Positions 31,268-44,426 of a stretch of DNA of 64,000 bases are shown here, piece by piece (within the stretch, counting starts at the first letter, position 1; each line of letters opens with the position of its first letter). The notes under the pieces were generated by a model. That model searched no databases. It worked only from the letters and a program-made list of their open reading frames with translations, and was not told the origin of the DNA. Made by a program: the position numbers and the translations under genes. This stretch comes from Marsupella aquatica (lineage: Eukaryota > Marchantiophyta), in contig OZ316897.1 in the NCBI GenBank assembly GCA_973895155.1, positions 13,826,001 through 13,890,000 of the forward strand, in the 5' to 3' direction.

Positions 31268-34200
31268 ATCTACTCAAAACTTTGATACATGACAATACGC
31301 ATACTCGTCGACACCTAAAATTTCACTTCCAAAATTTGAGGTTTCTTGAACGTAAAGAGCAATTTATGTTCTTCTTGGTCGTTTAGGACTGGTACACCAT
31401 TTCCAAGAAGTCAGAGGGAATATCATGATCGACCGGCAAGGTCCTCCATTTGGTCGCTTGAGATAAAGATTATCTTCATGACTTGTCATTGACGGATTCC
31501 CTCAACGAGCTGTGGTCTGAACGAATTCCCCAGTCTCACCGTTGGAGCTCGCAATTCAGACGACTGGGAACGCGAAAGGGAAAAGGCGACTGCCTTTCTT
31601 GCCGTTAATGGCAGACATCATTTTCTGTCTAGCCCTCGATCCATCATATCTCTCACTGCTGTCTCTCGATCGTGCTGTTTATAACTGACAGAGTGGTGAT
31701 CTGCACCCACCTTGAATTGCTTCCCCCTTACCTCTCTGATATATACTTTATTGCAAGTACCTCGGCTAGTTCAGGCAATGTACCCAGTAACATTCCGGAG
31801 CTCTATTATCATCCTGCTGGGAAGCTAGCCACTGGTGAAATATTTTTGAGCTTGAAAAGAAACGATCTCGACATATGTCACACGTGTTTGTCCATGGTAG
31901 CCGGTGAAATTGTCCAAGCTAGGAAAGTAGATCTTTGTTGATGGACATGCGATCAGATCTTCCAAGCTTGCCCATTTCTTATATGATTATATGATCAGCC
32001 AGACAGGAATCTGTTACACTTGCCTGGAGTTCAGCATCATTCTTGAAAATATCAACATTTGTTGGGCACAGCTCAGATTATCGTATTCTTATCATCCCTC
32101 GAGACCATCTCGAAAAGTAGCACCAGGTCAATCGTTGCAAGTTTATCTCATCTCAGGTCGAAGAGTTCGATGGCCAACTGAAACTGCTGTGGATGTTGTT
32201 CAGCACTCACTTTTGTAGTACGTTCGATCCGCCATCACTTCAAGCTTTTTGAATTATATCCATCATGGTTATTGATCTCAAGATCAGTGACTCGCTCGTG
32301 CCAGATCAGTCCGGCCGGGGATCAGTCATATTCGCTAGTCACTGATCTGGAGAGAAACGTCAATGGCTATGCTAGATTTCACAGCGGAGCGAATGCCACT
32401 GTGCAGTAAAACCAATAGCTAGCGCGATCAGTGTCCATCAGAAAAAAACTGCTCTAGGGCACAGGAACTCGGTTAGCTAGCCTGCTCCATCTGATTTCTG
32501 GATTCGAAATTACAATCAGGAGTGAGGCTCTCGGGCACCCGAATTTCGCGAAGAATTTCCTTCTGCACTATTCTGGTCTCAAGCTGTCCTGACTCAGGTG
32601 TTAATGAGACCTTCGACAGCCAGTTATTGCTTCTCCAGGAAATAATTTTAACTCATGCATGATGTACAATACCAATCCTATTGTATATAGAATGATGTCC
32701 AGGAATGTAAGGGAATGTTCAGTTCGAAGCACTTGAGGTCTCGGTTACAAGCAATGATCGTCAATCCAGCAGATTCTCAAGTCAGACTGTCTCGTGATCT
32801 CGTCAGCCGGGCACGCATGGGAAATGCAATACGGTAGTACAGCCCGGGAGTGCAACGCTGCAAGCTGGGACAAGAAGATAGGCCTAAGCATACAACGAGA
32901 GATGAGACGAGAGCACGATAGAGTTGCTGTAGCACAGTAGTGCGTCAGTTGCCGCGTAGTTCAGGTCTGTGGCGGTGCCTGCAAGTGACCTTCACATTAT
33001 GGAAAAGTGAGCGAAGTCAAAGGAGACTTGTAAGGATCCACTGTAGTATGACGTTGCTGCAGGTGAGACTGGTAATCCAAGCTCCATGCCATGCCACGGC
33101 CAGACTGCAATCCCTACATCCAAAACTCCTTGCTACAATCATGTACAGTGGTGAGTCTCGCCAGAAGTCATTTAATTTTCTAAAAGTAAGACAGTGGTGG
33201 ACCTCGTTACGGACATCAACAGGCGGTACTTGTTTTGTTGCTGCCGTCAACGGAATTTAATTGATTACCAAGAAATCAGACATGCGGACAGTACCATCGG
33301 TGAGATTGATTTGGCGTCTTGATGTGACCGATCCCCTCGAGTGGTCGACGACTCGACGGTGTCCCCGACGGAAACCTATGGTCGCGAGTCCGCCGAATGC
33401 GCAGGCCCTCAAGTGGATACCGGTTTAAGCTTAATAGTCCTTTCGTGGTAGCGAACTTGCATTTAATGCGACGAAAGATCCAAGGACGTCGATCAGTCCG
33501 ACAAACCGACATCCGGGCATACTGTAAGTAAGTTGTTGGAATCTACGGACGAAGAATCCAACTTGCGGGCGGGGAGGAATAGACAGGAATTTTTCTGCTT
33601 CTTTGTTTCCAACGAAAGAGAGCCTTCAATATTTTTATTTCTAGGCTACGAACATTCGTCCCAGAACGACACCAGGAAATGAATGAGTGAGATCTATTTC
33701 GCGTCGCCAATAAATCACACCGTCTGCTGCTCGTACAGGTGTTAAAAACCTTTGATCGACGATCTCTCAAGTGACAATTTGTAGCCATCGCTCCCGGTTC
33801 ATAAATGGTAACTATGACCTCGATCTGCTCCACTGGCGTTTTTGCATTGTAATCCAAGAGTGGACAAGTGCGTCAATCATTCACAAACTAACTGAAATGC
33901 TGGAATTTGTAGGGAAAGTCATAAAAGATGATTGCCTGGCCTAGCCCTGGGAGGTCATGATTTCCAGAGCTGCAGAAGCTAGGAAGTACGTACATCCCAT
34001 CACAGAGAGCTGAAATATTTCCGTTCAAATCTTGCAACGTTTCAGTGCCTGAGCATGAACAGCGAAACGTCAGTGGATCATATCCTGGAGTTCAAGTTTT
34101 GCCAAGTACGTGGGTGTCTTTAAGTCTCGTTCATCTGATGGTACTAAGTTTTACTTGTCGGAAGTAATAAAGGGGATGTGCATTGCGTTTTCAGCTACTT

Positions 34201-36529
34201 GCTCTACAAGCTCTGTGGAAATCGATCCCAGTGAGTGCGATGACGGTGGAGGGATGGCGCCAGAACGTCCAGGCTTTTACTACTACGGACTCAAGATACC
34301 ATTTAAACCTTTCCAGCGAGTCCTCGAGAGCTCGGCGCACCCTGAGACACTCATCGATTCGGGTAAAGAAATGGAAAGCCTTAAATCGGATATTTTATGA
34401 GGCTCAAAAGCTCTTGATTCGTCAGCAGAGGGGTACTCGAGAGACGACAGCTAAAGCATAGAACAGACAAGAGAGGGAGGCAATGAGAATTATGCTCGTC
34501 ACGAAGAAGAGAAGAGTAGGACCACTTGATGGGTATGATGCACGAGGGCAAGATCGCTAAAATTGAAAGTTTGAATTATGAAGGGTTTGCCTGGCTTCCG
34601 ATGACGCCCTTCTAATATTGAGGCCACAATTCGTCGTTCGTAATCTTCTCCAAGCTTTGCGAAAATTACTGCACAGTCCAACGGTTCGTTTTCTATCAGT
34701 TACACCGTTGGCGCCGTGCACAGGCTTGATAGTTTTCATACGGGCTAAGCTTGAGACGTTGGGCACCGAATCCACACAAAGCATACGAATTTTTCTGTAT
34801 GGAAAGAGGTTGCTGAGGAACCATTGAAGTCTGAACCGTGAGCCTCTGAGGCGAACAGTTGAGTCTTAGAATAACAGACGGGAAGTCTTTCAGTTTGTAT
34901 CATAGAACCCTTCATCTCGTAGATCGATGAGACTACTCATTCTGAGTCAGCTGCCGACTTATTCCGAGTTTCTGGTCACAAGTGTTTCTCAATGAAAGCG
35001 CCCTGATTTCTAGGAATAGCATCATAGACTACTTCTGAAAACATCTATTCACGAAATGCTGGCTTTCAAACGGTAAGTTTACACAAAAGTCTTTGACGGC
35101 TCTTGAGCAAAGAAGCAAGAAATAGATTGGTTTTCCTTCGTTTATTCATGAGTAGGGTCTAAGTTAATTCGGGAATACCAGTTCACAATTCTTCGTGGAT
35201 GAGGTTTTGACTTGTTGACGTTCATTAGATTAGCACACGAATTCTTTATCATGGGGCGCACGACAATTATTCAACTTGATGGGCCATCCTGCAACTAAGC
35301 GCACGACGTCATTGACCGCTAAAAAATTGCCACGGTATTTCTCACCCTGTCTTGTTTGTGATTTGGACGACATCCAAAACGCCAACTAGTTTGCTTCTCG
35401 ACTTACTTACGTGGGCTCGAGTTCATGAATCGGGGATACAACAACGTATAGGACCAGATGAGATAATTGATTGGTCCAAATTCATATGAACGTATGATCT
35501 ATCAAGAGGGTTTTCCAAGATTAAAGGTCCAAGTCTACAAGCGAGAATGAAGAGGTCTCTTGCAAAGCCTGGAAAGGTTTTCCAATCTCCAGATAAAAAC
35601 AAGACTTTACAAAAGCCAAGAACTTATGAACTCAACCCCGAATTATTCACGTGATCAAAACAATCCTTTTGTACACCGCTCTTGTTCGCGTTTTGACCTC
35701 AATTAATAAGCCACATGTTGTCAGTGCATGTCCTGGATTAATTTAAAACTGACAAACCTTTCACTTTCGTTGAGCAAACTTTTAAAGATTTGGAGATGTC
35801 GCTTAGAAATATCAGACAGTAAGGTATTTCTAGTTAATAAAATGTGCTTTTATTCCTTTTTGAACAATCGAAGCCTGTACTAGTGACGGGCCTAGTGGCG
35901 GCGATTCAGAATCGTTGGGCTCATCGGGAGCTTGGGGGCGAGCAGCTCGGCCACTCAAATCCAGGACTTCAGGTCAGCATTTTGATTGACCGATCATGAT
36001 GGGATTCTCACCAAAGTGTTTTGCAATTGCAAGAAACTTCTTTCACCCCAGCCTGTAGATGAATTAGGAACTCTCAGAGTCATACGATGAAATTGTTCAA
36101 TGCATGGCCTCTTTTGGCAGTTAAGAATGCACTCTAATTGGTGTGAGCATTGTACGTAGCAAGGTACGAACAATTTAATTTCTAGGTCCGACCGGTTTTG
36201 AAGAGGCCATCAAACCATGCAGATAACCATGCAGGTTTTGTGACGATAAACTGCTTTCGTGTTATGACTAAAACGAAAATCTTACATCTGAATCGCAGGT
36301 AGCCTAGTCTGCGATCGAGATATTTGAGTCAGTTGGCATGTGGCCCAGGATCTGTGGTAGTGGTTACGGGAGTGGTTATAGCACTCGTCCACGATGTGAA
36401 GTGGTGCCCGAAAAACCCAACAAATTCTCGAGTGTGTATGCTGTCATTCGGTATCATGAGAACTTTACACTCGCATGAGGGAGCTCATGATCGAAAGCTT
36501 GAACTATGTACCGACAAAACTGTAACAAG

Positions 36530-36612
36530 AAAAATCGTGGCATGTAGTAGGAATTTGAGCTGACAAAGCTTCAACAAAAAAAATCGTGGCATGTAGTAGA
36601 AATTTGAGCTGT
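36530..36612. repeat. Direct repeat, 49-bp period
   Basis: AAAAATCGTGGCATGTAGTA and the following AATTTGAGCTG occur twice (from 36530 and from 36579), differing at one base. Confidence 0.85.
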
Positions 36613-39085
36613 CGAGTAGAATTCAAGACCCTTGCAACCTATGTACTGTCCAATCCCGATTCACAGGATTGAAAGTCGACAGAAACCGTGTCCTAGCTTA
36701 CCTAGAACTCCGCAATAACCCTTCGTTTCTTTGCTCTGAACCATTGACTTTCACTTTCAATGAAAGCAACAAAAGAGTTCTGACAAGCTGCTGGCGATCA
36801 CATGCATGGTGCTTCTTTTTCAAGCAGCTCAGAACAGAGATGATTGGGAAGTGGGCACCGGATTAATTAATTCTTTTCTGACCTTCCGGCCTTCTTGATG
36901 ATCAAGACATGGAGACCTCGAACAATATTCGAAAAAATGAATGTGGCGCTTTCTCTATTTCTCGGTGCACGCAATTAAACCTCCGAGACAGCTTTTGTAC
37001 CATGCGCCTGAAAATTCTGCCACTCTGGCCTGACAGAAAATGAACGAACAAAGAGCAGCCATTAATATTGAGTCCTGACATTTTGGACATCATTATTGGA
37101 AACTGCCTTTACTGAGTTTTGTCCTTTCGTCTGTCACTTTCTGGCCAAGAAATAAAGCTAAAGTAAACGAAAGAAATACAGCCTTACAGTAGTTCTCGTT
37201 AAGTTTAGAACTTGCTCATTCCTAGGGCCGAAATTTACTCGTCCAGCCCATGTTGAGTTTGGTGGTCTAGTTTAGGGCTTTACATGAGGTGGCCATGCTA
37301 TTTTGACCAAAATCAGCCCCATTACATGTGCTTGTGCACAAGAATGGCTTCCTTAACCGAGACTCCCCATGGATGCCCATTCTTATTCAATCAGTGCCAT
37401 ACTTTAGATTTCCAAAAAAATTATTCCCAGTGAGATAAATTATGACTAAGACTTCGTTTGACTGAGTATTTCATGAAATGTTTTTTTATTGGGTTTAGTG
37501 AAATATTTTTATTTTTTTGTGGAAGAGAATGAGAGGTGTTTTAATCCAATCTTGAGAATTATAAGAATTATAGGGTTTTTAAAGATCAAACTTGAGAGTA
37601 TTTTAAAAATATTCCCAACCCCAAAAGTTAGTGGTACAAAAATTCTTTAAAAGAACCTTCTTTATTTATCTTTTAGGATTTACACTCCAAAAGCTTTGCC
37701 ACGTGACATGAGACCCATTATATGAGCGATTGTGGAATCAAACTAAGTTATTTGTATCTGCAAGATCTTGAGCAATATCATTGGGCTTTTACTGTGTAAT
37801 TCATGATATTTTATAATGTTTCACCAACAAGAAGCCTCCCGTATCACTCTTTAGTTGGTGTGTCTGACCAATTCTTGTTGTAGTTGTGCTAAAAAGTTTG
37901 ATAGCTTTGTTCGAAACTCATTTTCACTCTATTCTCTTTTTTCTTTGTATGAGGAAAACCAAGCCTGAGCTAAAGCAAGGGAAAACCCCTTACTTCACAT
38001 TCTGTAAGTCTCTCTCTTGAACAATTAGGAATGCTTAATTGATTTCCCAAACATTCTAGATACTAGACTTAATATAAGTGGAATTTGTCTTTGCTTTCAG
38101 AGATTAGGAAATCAGAGCTTCTGAAATTCTGTGTCAAGGTGGATTAAAGATGAGATTTAAAGAAATTAAAGAAAAGACCCCTTGACAAGTAGTAGAAGAA
38201 ATTGAGGTACCATGCAGAGGTGCAAATGAGTAAACTTACGTTGTAATGAGGAAGTGTTGAAAGCTATTTTTTTTAAGAGATTACAGGCAATACAAAAGCG
38301 CAAATAATTCTTTAGTTTCACAAAACCATCTAGCATGAATTGAGCTACTTTGATTTCTCAGCTCAGAATGTATAATGATTGTGATATTGCAGAAATCATC
38401 AGATCTGAGAAATTCATTCAGGGTCATGGGCACACCATAGCCCCATTCCAGAACCAACTTTCAATCTCAGATAGAAGTTTCATTCTAATTTTTTGAACCA
38501 TTGAAAAAATGTGCATGACTACTATAGTACACCATGTCCTTGTTATGAAAACATATATTGCCTACTTGCCTCAAGAAGATAATCTATGGGTATAATGATT
38601 GGAATGATTTAATAAGATGACTTGCACAATGCTCGCATACAGGACAATGATATCACCAAAAGGATAAACCACATTCAAACCGAGATTCAAACAAGCTATT
38701 TACTAATGTGTCCTCTTAGAAAGGCAGGCTTTGCGAGCAACCTTTATGTGCAACTCCAACGAACCCCTTCATGTACTTCAATTGAATTGATGTAAAATAA
38801 ATATATACAACTAAAAGTGAGTTGGCGCTACCCCTACTGACAGTGTTTCAAGCGCCAAAGAACAACATCTGACGGATGGATCATCTTTCATTTTATAGGC
38901 AACAAATAATAAAGTGATTCAATGTAACTACAGTAGCAAGCAAAATAAGCTGGATCTCAAATTCCTTAATTGCAAGAAAATGGGTCAAAGTCTGGAAAAT
39001 CGTCTTCACAATAATTTCGCACTGAAACACACGAAATATTTACACACTTGTGTTGCGCATAATATAATAATCTTCGCCAAAAGAC

Positions 39086-42000
39086 TCACTCACCAATTTG
39101 ATCAGCCTCAACCTCAAAAAATCTCCCGCCCCTACTTCCAGTTCTCGAAAACACATTTCTCAACTCTTGCTTAGCACGCTGAATGGCATCCAACGTCGTG
39201 TCTCCAAAATCTAATGCATCTTTGGAATGCAAATATACATTGCTGGTCTTGATGATCTTTTTCTTCCGATTAGTGTTACTACCAGTCTTGTGCATACTAT
39301 TATCAAACAAGTTTTCGCCATGCTCAACTTGCTTAAGAATCAACTCAACTCGTGCGGCTCCTAATTTCTTGTTACTTGACTCCTGATTGCGAGGTTGATT
39401 GTTTTCCTTGTCAGATGAAGTGCTTACTCCACTGACCACTTCACTCTCAAAGAAAGAATTTGAGGGGCTGTTATGAATGGCTTGCTCTACATGGGAAGGA
39501 GCAATGCTCTCACCGGTGCTCTCATAGTCCTTGACAGCATTGGATTGGAGTATTACAGCTTTCTCATCCGCCTCTCGGTCTAGCACACTTTCCGTGTCTT
39601 GCTCCTTCTCGAGATGCTTACTTTCCGCGGTAGTGCTATTCGTTTTGCATCCTTCTATGCCATCGACATGTCCCAAGATATTGCGGATCGTCTTTTGAGC
39701 TTCGAGGTGTTTCTGCTTTCTTGTCACCTTGGGAGAAATATTAACTTGGGATTTTGTCTCAGGTGGATCTGAGAGAGAACGAGGGTACTCAATTGCATTT
39801 GGGCGCAATGCTGCTGGTGGTTGAGCTTCAGCGGACGGTGTAGGGTGCCTGGAGTAAAATTTGTTATAGCATTCTTTGGCACTTCTTCCCGGTACCTGGA
39901 AATCTCAGATACCAATCGATTAATACACAGGGGTGTGGTTTTGCGTTTAATGCTTGCAATGCATGAAACCTATTCTAAATCCCTTTAGTAGCATCGACGA
40001 GGAAGAAAAAGCTTAATCCATCAGAACGGATTTCTAAACTTCCTCCAATGCATGCCAAGGATGTCATCTTTTCAGTGTAAATAAATGTCCATTTGAACAT
40101 TACCTTGCTTGACTTAAGGAACAACTGATTCTTTTGTACCACTTTAGATGAAAATGCCTCTTTTTGCATCCCGACGGAGGTCTTTGTAGAGTCGCTCTAG
40201 TTTAGTGGAACGCAAGTGTTTGTGTATTTCAAACATATGGTAGAAACCCTCTTAGCTTTAATTCATCTTCTTCGCTTGATGTATGCTTGTGATTGCATCT
40301 ATAATTTAAAAGATTTAAAAGTGCACAAGGTTTGTCAATCGATGGTTACAAAGCTAGCAGTCAGTTTCGGAGAGACATTAATTACTTGTCCTAGTGTTTA
40401 CCAGGATTTCCACTTAGATCAACAATAAAGAACGCCATATGGTCTAAGTTATCCTTCTTGCAATGTGATATTTGTTTTTAAGATCTTTACCTCATTGGAG
40501 ATAAGGTGCCAAAAGCAGCCATCAGTTTCCTTGATGGAGAGGTAAGCATTTTGCAGTGCCTTCTCTTGTTCTTTCGTCCACCCACGCTCATCATCGTGGG
40601 AGGAAACTATTTGAGCTAAAGCGCTTTCAAACTCTTTATTCCCACCAGCTCCAGCTATCAGTCGATCAAATCCTGACACCACGGGAGATTTTGATTTCTT
40701 TATTGGTGTACTTGCAGTGAACTCTTGGGTTTTTGGAGCTTTGTCTATCAAACCAAACTTTTTCATCTGATTCTCGATATTTTTGCGTGTCTTCCGACCC
40801 AGTTTTATTTGCCTAGCATCTGACTGTCTGTCCTTCGACACGTCTTGAGCATTCTCCTTCACAATGTCTCTTCCAATTCGTTCATTCTCCAACTCTTTTT
40901 TGGCAGTTGCCCTAGTAGACCTACCGATAAGCCTTTTGCCCAGTTTTCCTGTTTTTGTGACATTCCGTTTCGAAGCTAAACGAATTGCTCCCAACTCTTC
41001 TATCATCTTCTCAGCAGTCATCGTTTTCGTACTTGCAAGAGATTCTATGGTTGATTTATATCTGCTTGCTACCTTACTTAATATTCTACTTGGTTTATCA
41101 TCCATGCTAGCATCCTCTTTCCCAGTTTTTGAGATTCCTTCTTTCTGTTTGAGGTTAATGTTCTTTGAATCCTCGACTGATTTCAAAGTCATGCGTACAA
41201 ATCCCGATGTATCATTTGCTAGTTTGAGAGCAGTGGCAGTTTCCTTACTTTGAATGGCTAGCATTGTCTCTCCGAATTTTACGTCCAAGTTGCCATTGCC
41301 ATTAATTTGGACGCCCCTTGGTTGCTCCAGGACGTGAACATCGTCTGAGAGCAATTTTTTCACCTTTCTCGGCAGGGTAGGCTTTCTGAGAGCGTGCAAT
41401 GCATGGGAGCCACTTAGGAGATGCGTCGGTTTTGGCTTTACAAATCCAGGGTCTACTTTTTTTGTGGTCATTCCAGGCTTCCCTGCTCTAGACTTATCTC
41501 TTAACCTGATTTTCCTAGTCCATATGTTTTCAACAGCCTTGTCCTGACTTTGTCTTCTCACGCTGATATTTTTCTTTTTCGTCTTCGATTTGACATGCTG
41601 TGAAGACAAAACATTTAGGGTTGGACTCCTTTTTGAATGGACGAGCTCCTTACTTCGTAATTTGGATTTGTCCTTTTCAATTTCTGAGCTTCTTGTCGGA
41701 GAAATCGCAGGGGTTGGATTTTCTTTGATTTGTCCACGACAGGAATTTTCTTCCCTTATGTTGGTCAACTGTGGTGAGAACCTACTTTTAGCCTTTGTCA
41801 GCTTCCTTGGCTTTGTAGGCGTCTTCGGGTGTTGAGATTCCACAGTGCAAGTTGCTTCCCTACTTCGTTTCCGTTTGCGCTCTAGACGATCTCTAGAGGC
41901 TACTTGGTCTCTTTTCTTAAAGTCAATTCCTGAGCCTTGATCTTGTTGTGAAACAGTTAAGCTCCTCCTCCCTGGAACTTTCTTGGATAATGATTGCTCC

Positions 42001-42209
42001 TTTGTGATGTGAGTGTCACCAACTTTTCCTTTTCGCTTCCTGAAGTGCCCAGAACTTTCTTCCTTTTTGATGATGATTTCGGTTTTGCTCGAGTTCGTAC
42101 TCCGCTTTGATCTAGTTGACTCAATTGCTGCACTAGTACCTTCCGTTGAGCTTCGATTCTCACCTATGTTGTGAGAGCCTGACCCTCTTTCTTCTTCAAG
42201 GTTTGCCAT
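39086..42209 (-). CDS. Basic nuclear protein with split SANT/Myb domain
   Basis: Two exons are visible: 42209-40491 (573 codons from a true ATG) and 39895-39086, both phase 0, with donor GAG/GTAAAG and acceptor TTTCCAG. Together they give 842 residues if the protein ends at TGA 39086-39088. A GTGAGT donor overlaps that stop (exon could end at 39094, phase 1), so one more 3' exon is possible. The long first part is very rich in K, R, S and E with many basic clusters, suggesting a disordered, nuclear, chromatin-associated protein. Residues about 543-590 form a SANT/Myb repeat split by the intron: GWTKEQEKALQNAYL, CFWHLISNE, then VPGRSAKECYNKFYSRHPTP. The pattern W-x-L-I-x-x-x-V-x-G-R-S-A-x-E-C recalls the SANT domain of Mis18BP1/KNL2-type proteins, but no SANTA domain was seen, so I give no name. 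Confidence 0.75.
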
Positions 42210-43958
42210 CGTGCAAGAGCCCCTTCTTTAATGTTTCGATGTACTGTAGTTGCATCTTGACATATCGTTGACGAGATTCCTTCGTGTAATTTTCTACATA
42301 CATTTGAGTCAAGCGGATTTCTGGAGGACTGGAGAGATCTGCATTACAACATCACATGGATCCATGATCACAGTAATCCATTATCCCAATCGCCTCCAGC
42401 CATGTCTCTGGCAACAATAAAGTGCTGTGCTCCGGGCTGTGCTCATGGGCATCATTCTTGGGACCTTTCACGTATGCTTATCCAAGAGCACTTTTCGCCA
42501 TCATTGTTATATCTATCTTATAAAGTGCCACCAAAAGCTAAGATAAGAACCTGAGGTCTAGAGTGAGGACTCTATATAGATCGCAAGTGGGGGCATGACT
42601 AAAGTTGGGGTGGAACTGGAAAATGACAATCACTATCAATTTATGAGCAAACCCAGGCACTCAGAGTGCCGGGTAATTGTAGGGTGCAGGCAAACAGTAC
42701 AAACTTTAGTGTCATGAGTAAAAAGCCCCATTTCATTAGCAGAGTTAGTCCCTAGCGAGCCGAAACATGGTTGATAAAATCCAATTTGGGGACTGGTTTT
42801 GGGACTCCTCTTTGGCGAGCTCGCTAGCCATCCGAAGACTCAAAAATGCACTAAAAAAATTTAAGTCGATCTGCAAAAATCAAAGAAATGAGAAACCACT
42901 AGTGACTTGCCAATAACCTCGCTACTAACACTCTCCTTGCTATTAAAATTTGTGTAAGTTTGCTTGCATCATACAAATCCTCCCACTCAGACTATTATAT
43001 CCAAAAAGAGCCAACCCTAAAACATAATTCCAAAGGCAGGAGACCCAATAAAGGGGGCCAAACCCTGGGTCAAAGTAGGCCATCACCCAATATTATGAAA
43101 GATGGATGGAAGGAAGAAACTCTTGTTCCTTTAGATCCCTCACTACAGTAGTTCGATCAGGAATACACTTCCTTTGTGTCACCCCATTCCCCACAATGAG
43201 GCGAGGGGGGGAATGGAAAGGGCACCTCAGTCAGATGTTTTTTCTCCTCATATCTTCAAGCAGTCAAGTCCAATAATGTTGACTGCCAATATTCACTACT
43301 AAGTCGATCCAATAGATACAAAGATGAGAAACTTAAGGGAGAAAAAAGAGGTTCACAAACAAGGCAAGAGACCAATGCAAGTTATAGACAGTGTTAATAA
43401 ATTGACAAGCAATTTCAGTTTAGGTCGGTTTAGGTCGCCCCTAAAAAATTACACATGTGATTTTGTCCATGGCAGATTTTCTTTGTTATTGGCTAGAGTC
43501 TTGGCTCCTTGTTTTGGGAACAGTTGAACACATTTCTTAAGAGCAAGGGTAAAAGAAGAGTGCACACGTGCACACACACCACCAGCAAAGTTGAAGATAC
43601 TTTGCTTGCAATGGACCTTCACTTCTCGCTCGTCTGCTCTGCATCCAATATGTTGACAAGATACTAAAAAGAATCTTTGAGATCAAATCTAATTTACTAA
43701 GTCAATAATTATTCCAAACCTTAACTCCCTCCTTTATTCTTCCTTTTGTACTTTATGGGGTCCAGACAATCATAATCCACAACACAAGTTGTCTTGGGAA
43801 TACTGAGTTTTGTCTTCTACTGGTCTCTTGGTAGAAAGGGTACAATTGCAGTTTCCGTCATTTGTCTTGAAGTGCGAAGAAATAGAAAACATTATAGAGT
43901 GAACATGAGATAGTGGGCTTTCATGCAAGTTTTAATATTTATTTATAGTTTAGATCAA

Positions 43959-43980
43959 ATATATATATATATATATATAT
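43959..43980. repeat. AT microsatellite
   Basis: Eleven AT dinucleotides in a row. Confidence 0.95.
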
Positions 43981-44115
43981 GTTCCTTTTACATCCTAGGG
44001 GCCGGGGTTCGACACTTTGATGCTTCTCATATCACATGCAAATTATTTTTTCCAGATTTGGGTTTGTATTTCCCCATCAACTTTAAATAACTACTGTAAG
44101 TCTAAAGCATCTTCT

Positions 44116-44206
44116 TTCCAGATTTGGGTTCATACACCCTTATCAACTTATCTAGCACTCTCAGGAGGTTTACAGTTAATAAGGGTGTATGAACCCAAAT
44201 CTGGAA
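44116..44206. repeat. Perfect 28-bp inverted repeat (hairpin)
   Basis: The arm 44116-44143, starting TTCCAGATTTGGGTTCATAC, is perfectly complementary to 44179-44206, leaving a 35-nt loop. A third, partial copy of the arm start (TTCCAGATTTGGGTT) lies at about 44051. A 25-bp phrase TCTAGCACTCTCAGGAGGTT plus five bases occupies the loop side at 44151-44175 and recurs exactly at 44311-44335. Part of it recurs at 44221. Confidence 0.9.
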
Positions 44207-44274
44207 GTGGCGCCCACTTCCAGGAGGTTTACAGTTAATAAGGGTCAATTGCAGTTTCCGTCATTTCCACATTA

Positions 44275-44426
44275 ATTCAAAGTAAGAACATTGATTAATT
44301 AATAAACCAATCTAGCACTCTCAGGAGGTTTACAGTGTTTTCAAGATAACACTTGCGATCCTGGCATAAATGGATTCATACCTCTTTTTTGTAAAAAAAT
44401 AATTAATCAATGTTCTTACTTTGAAT
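44275..44426. repeat. Perfect 27-bp inverted repeat
   Basis: ATTCAAAGTAAGAACATTGA and seven further bases at 44275-44301 pair perfectly with 44400-44426, with about 98 nt between them. It lies directly next to the hairpin at 44116-44206 and encloses one of the 25-bp direct repeats. Confidence 0.9.

Larger units (their letters stand above)
28001..39085. other. Long intergenic region, no supported gene
   Basis: About 11 kb without an open frame that shows a domain, conserved motif or convincing splice pattern. It splits into AT-rich parts (28.1-31.3 and 37.2-39.0 kb) and a middle part of more balanced composition (31.4-37.2 kb), which could hold a non-coding transcript or long promoter elements. 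Frames at 33276-33857 and 34110-34461 were inspected and not recognised. Confidence 0.5.
43843..44266. repeat. 21-bp dispersed direct repeat
   Basis: CAATTGCAGTTTCCGTCATT plus one T occurs at 43843-43863 and again at 44246-44266, just upstream of and within the inverted-repeat cluster. Confidence 0.8.

Noticed and set aside
33276-34461. Several 80-105 codon ORFs as a possible gene
   Set aside because: No domain, no consistent splice phases, both strands equally open.
40864-41253. 129-codon plus-strand ORF
   Set aside because: Antisense shadow of the SANT protein exon.
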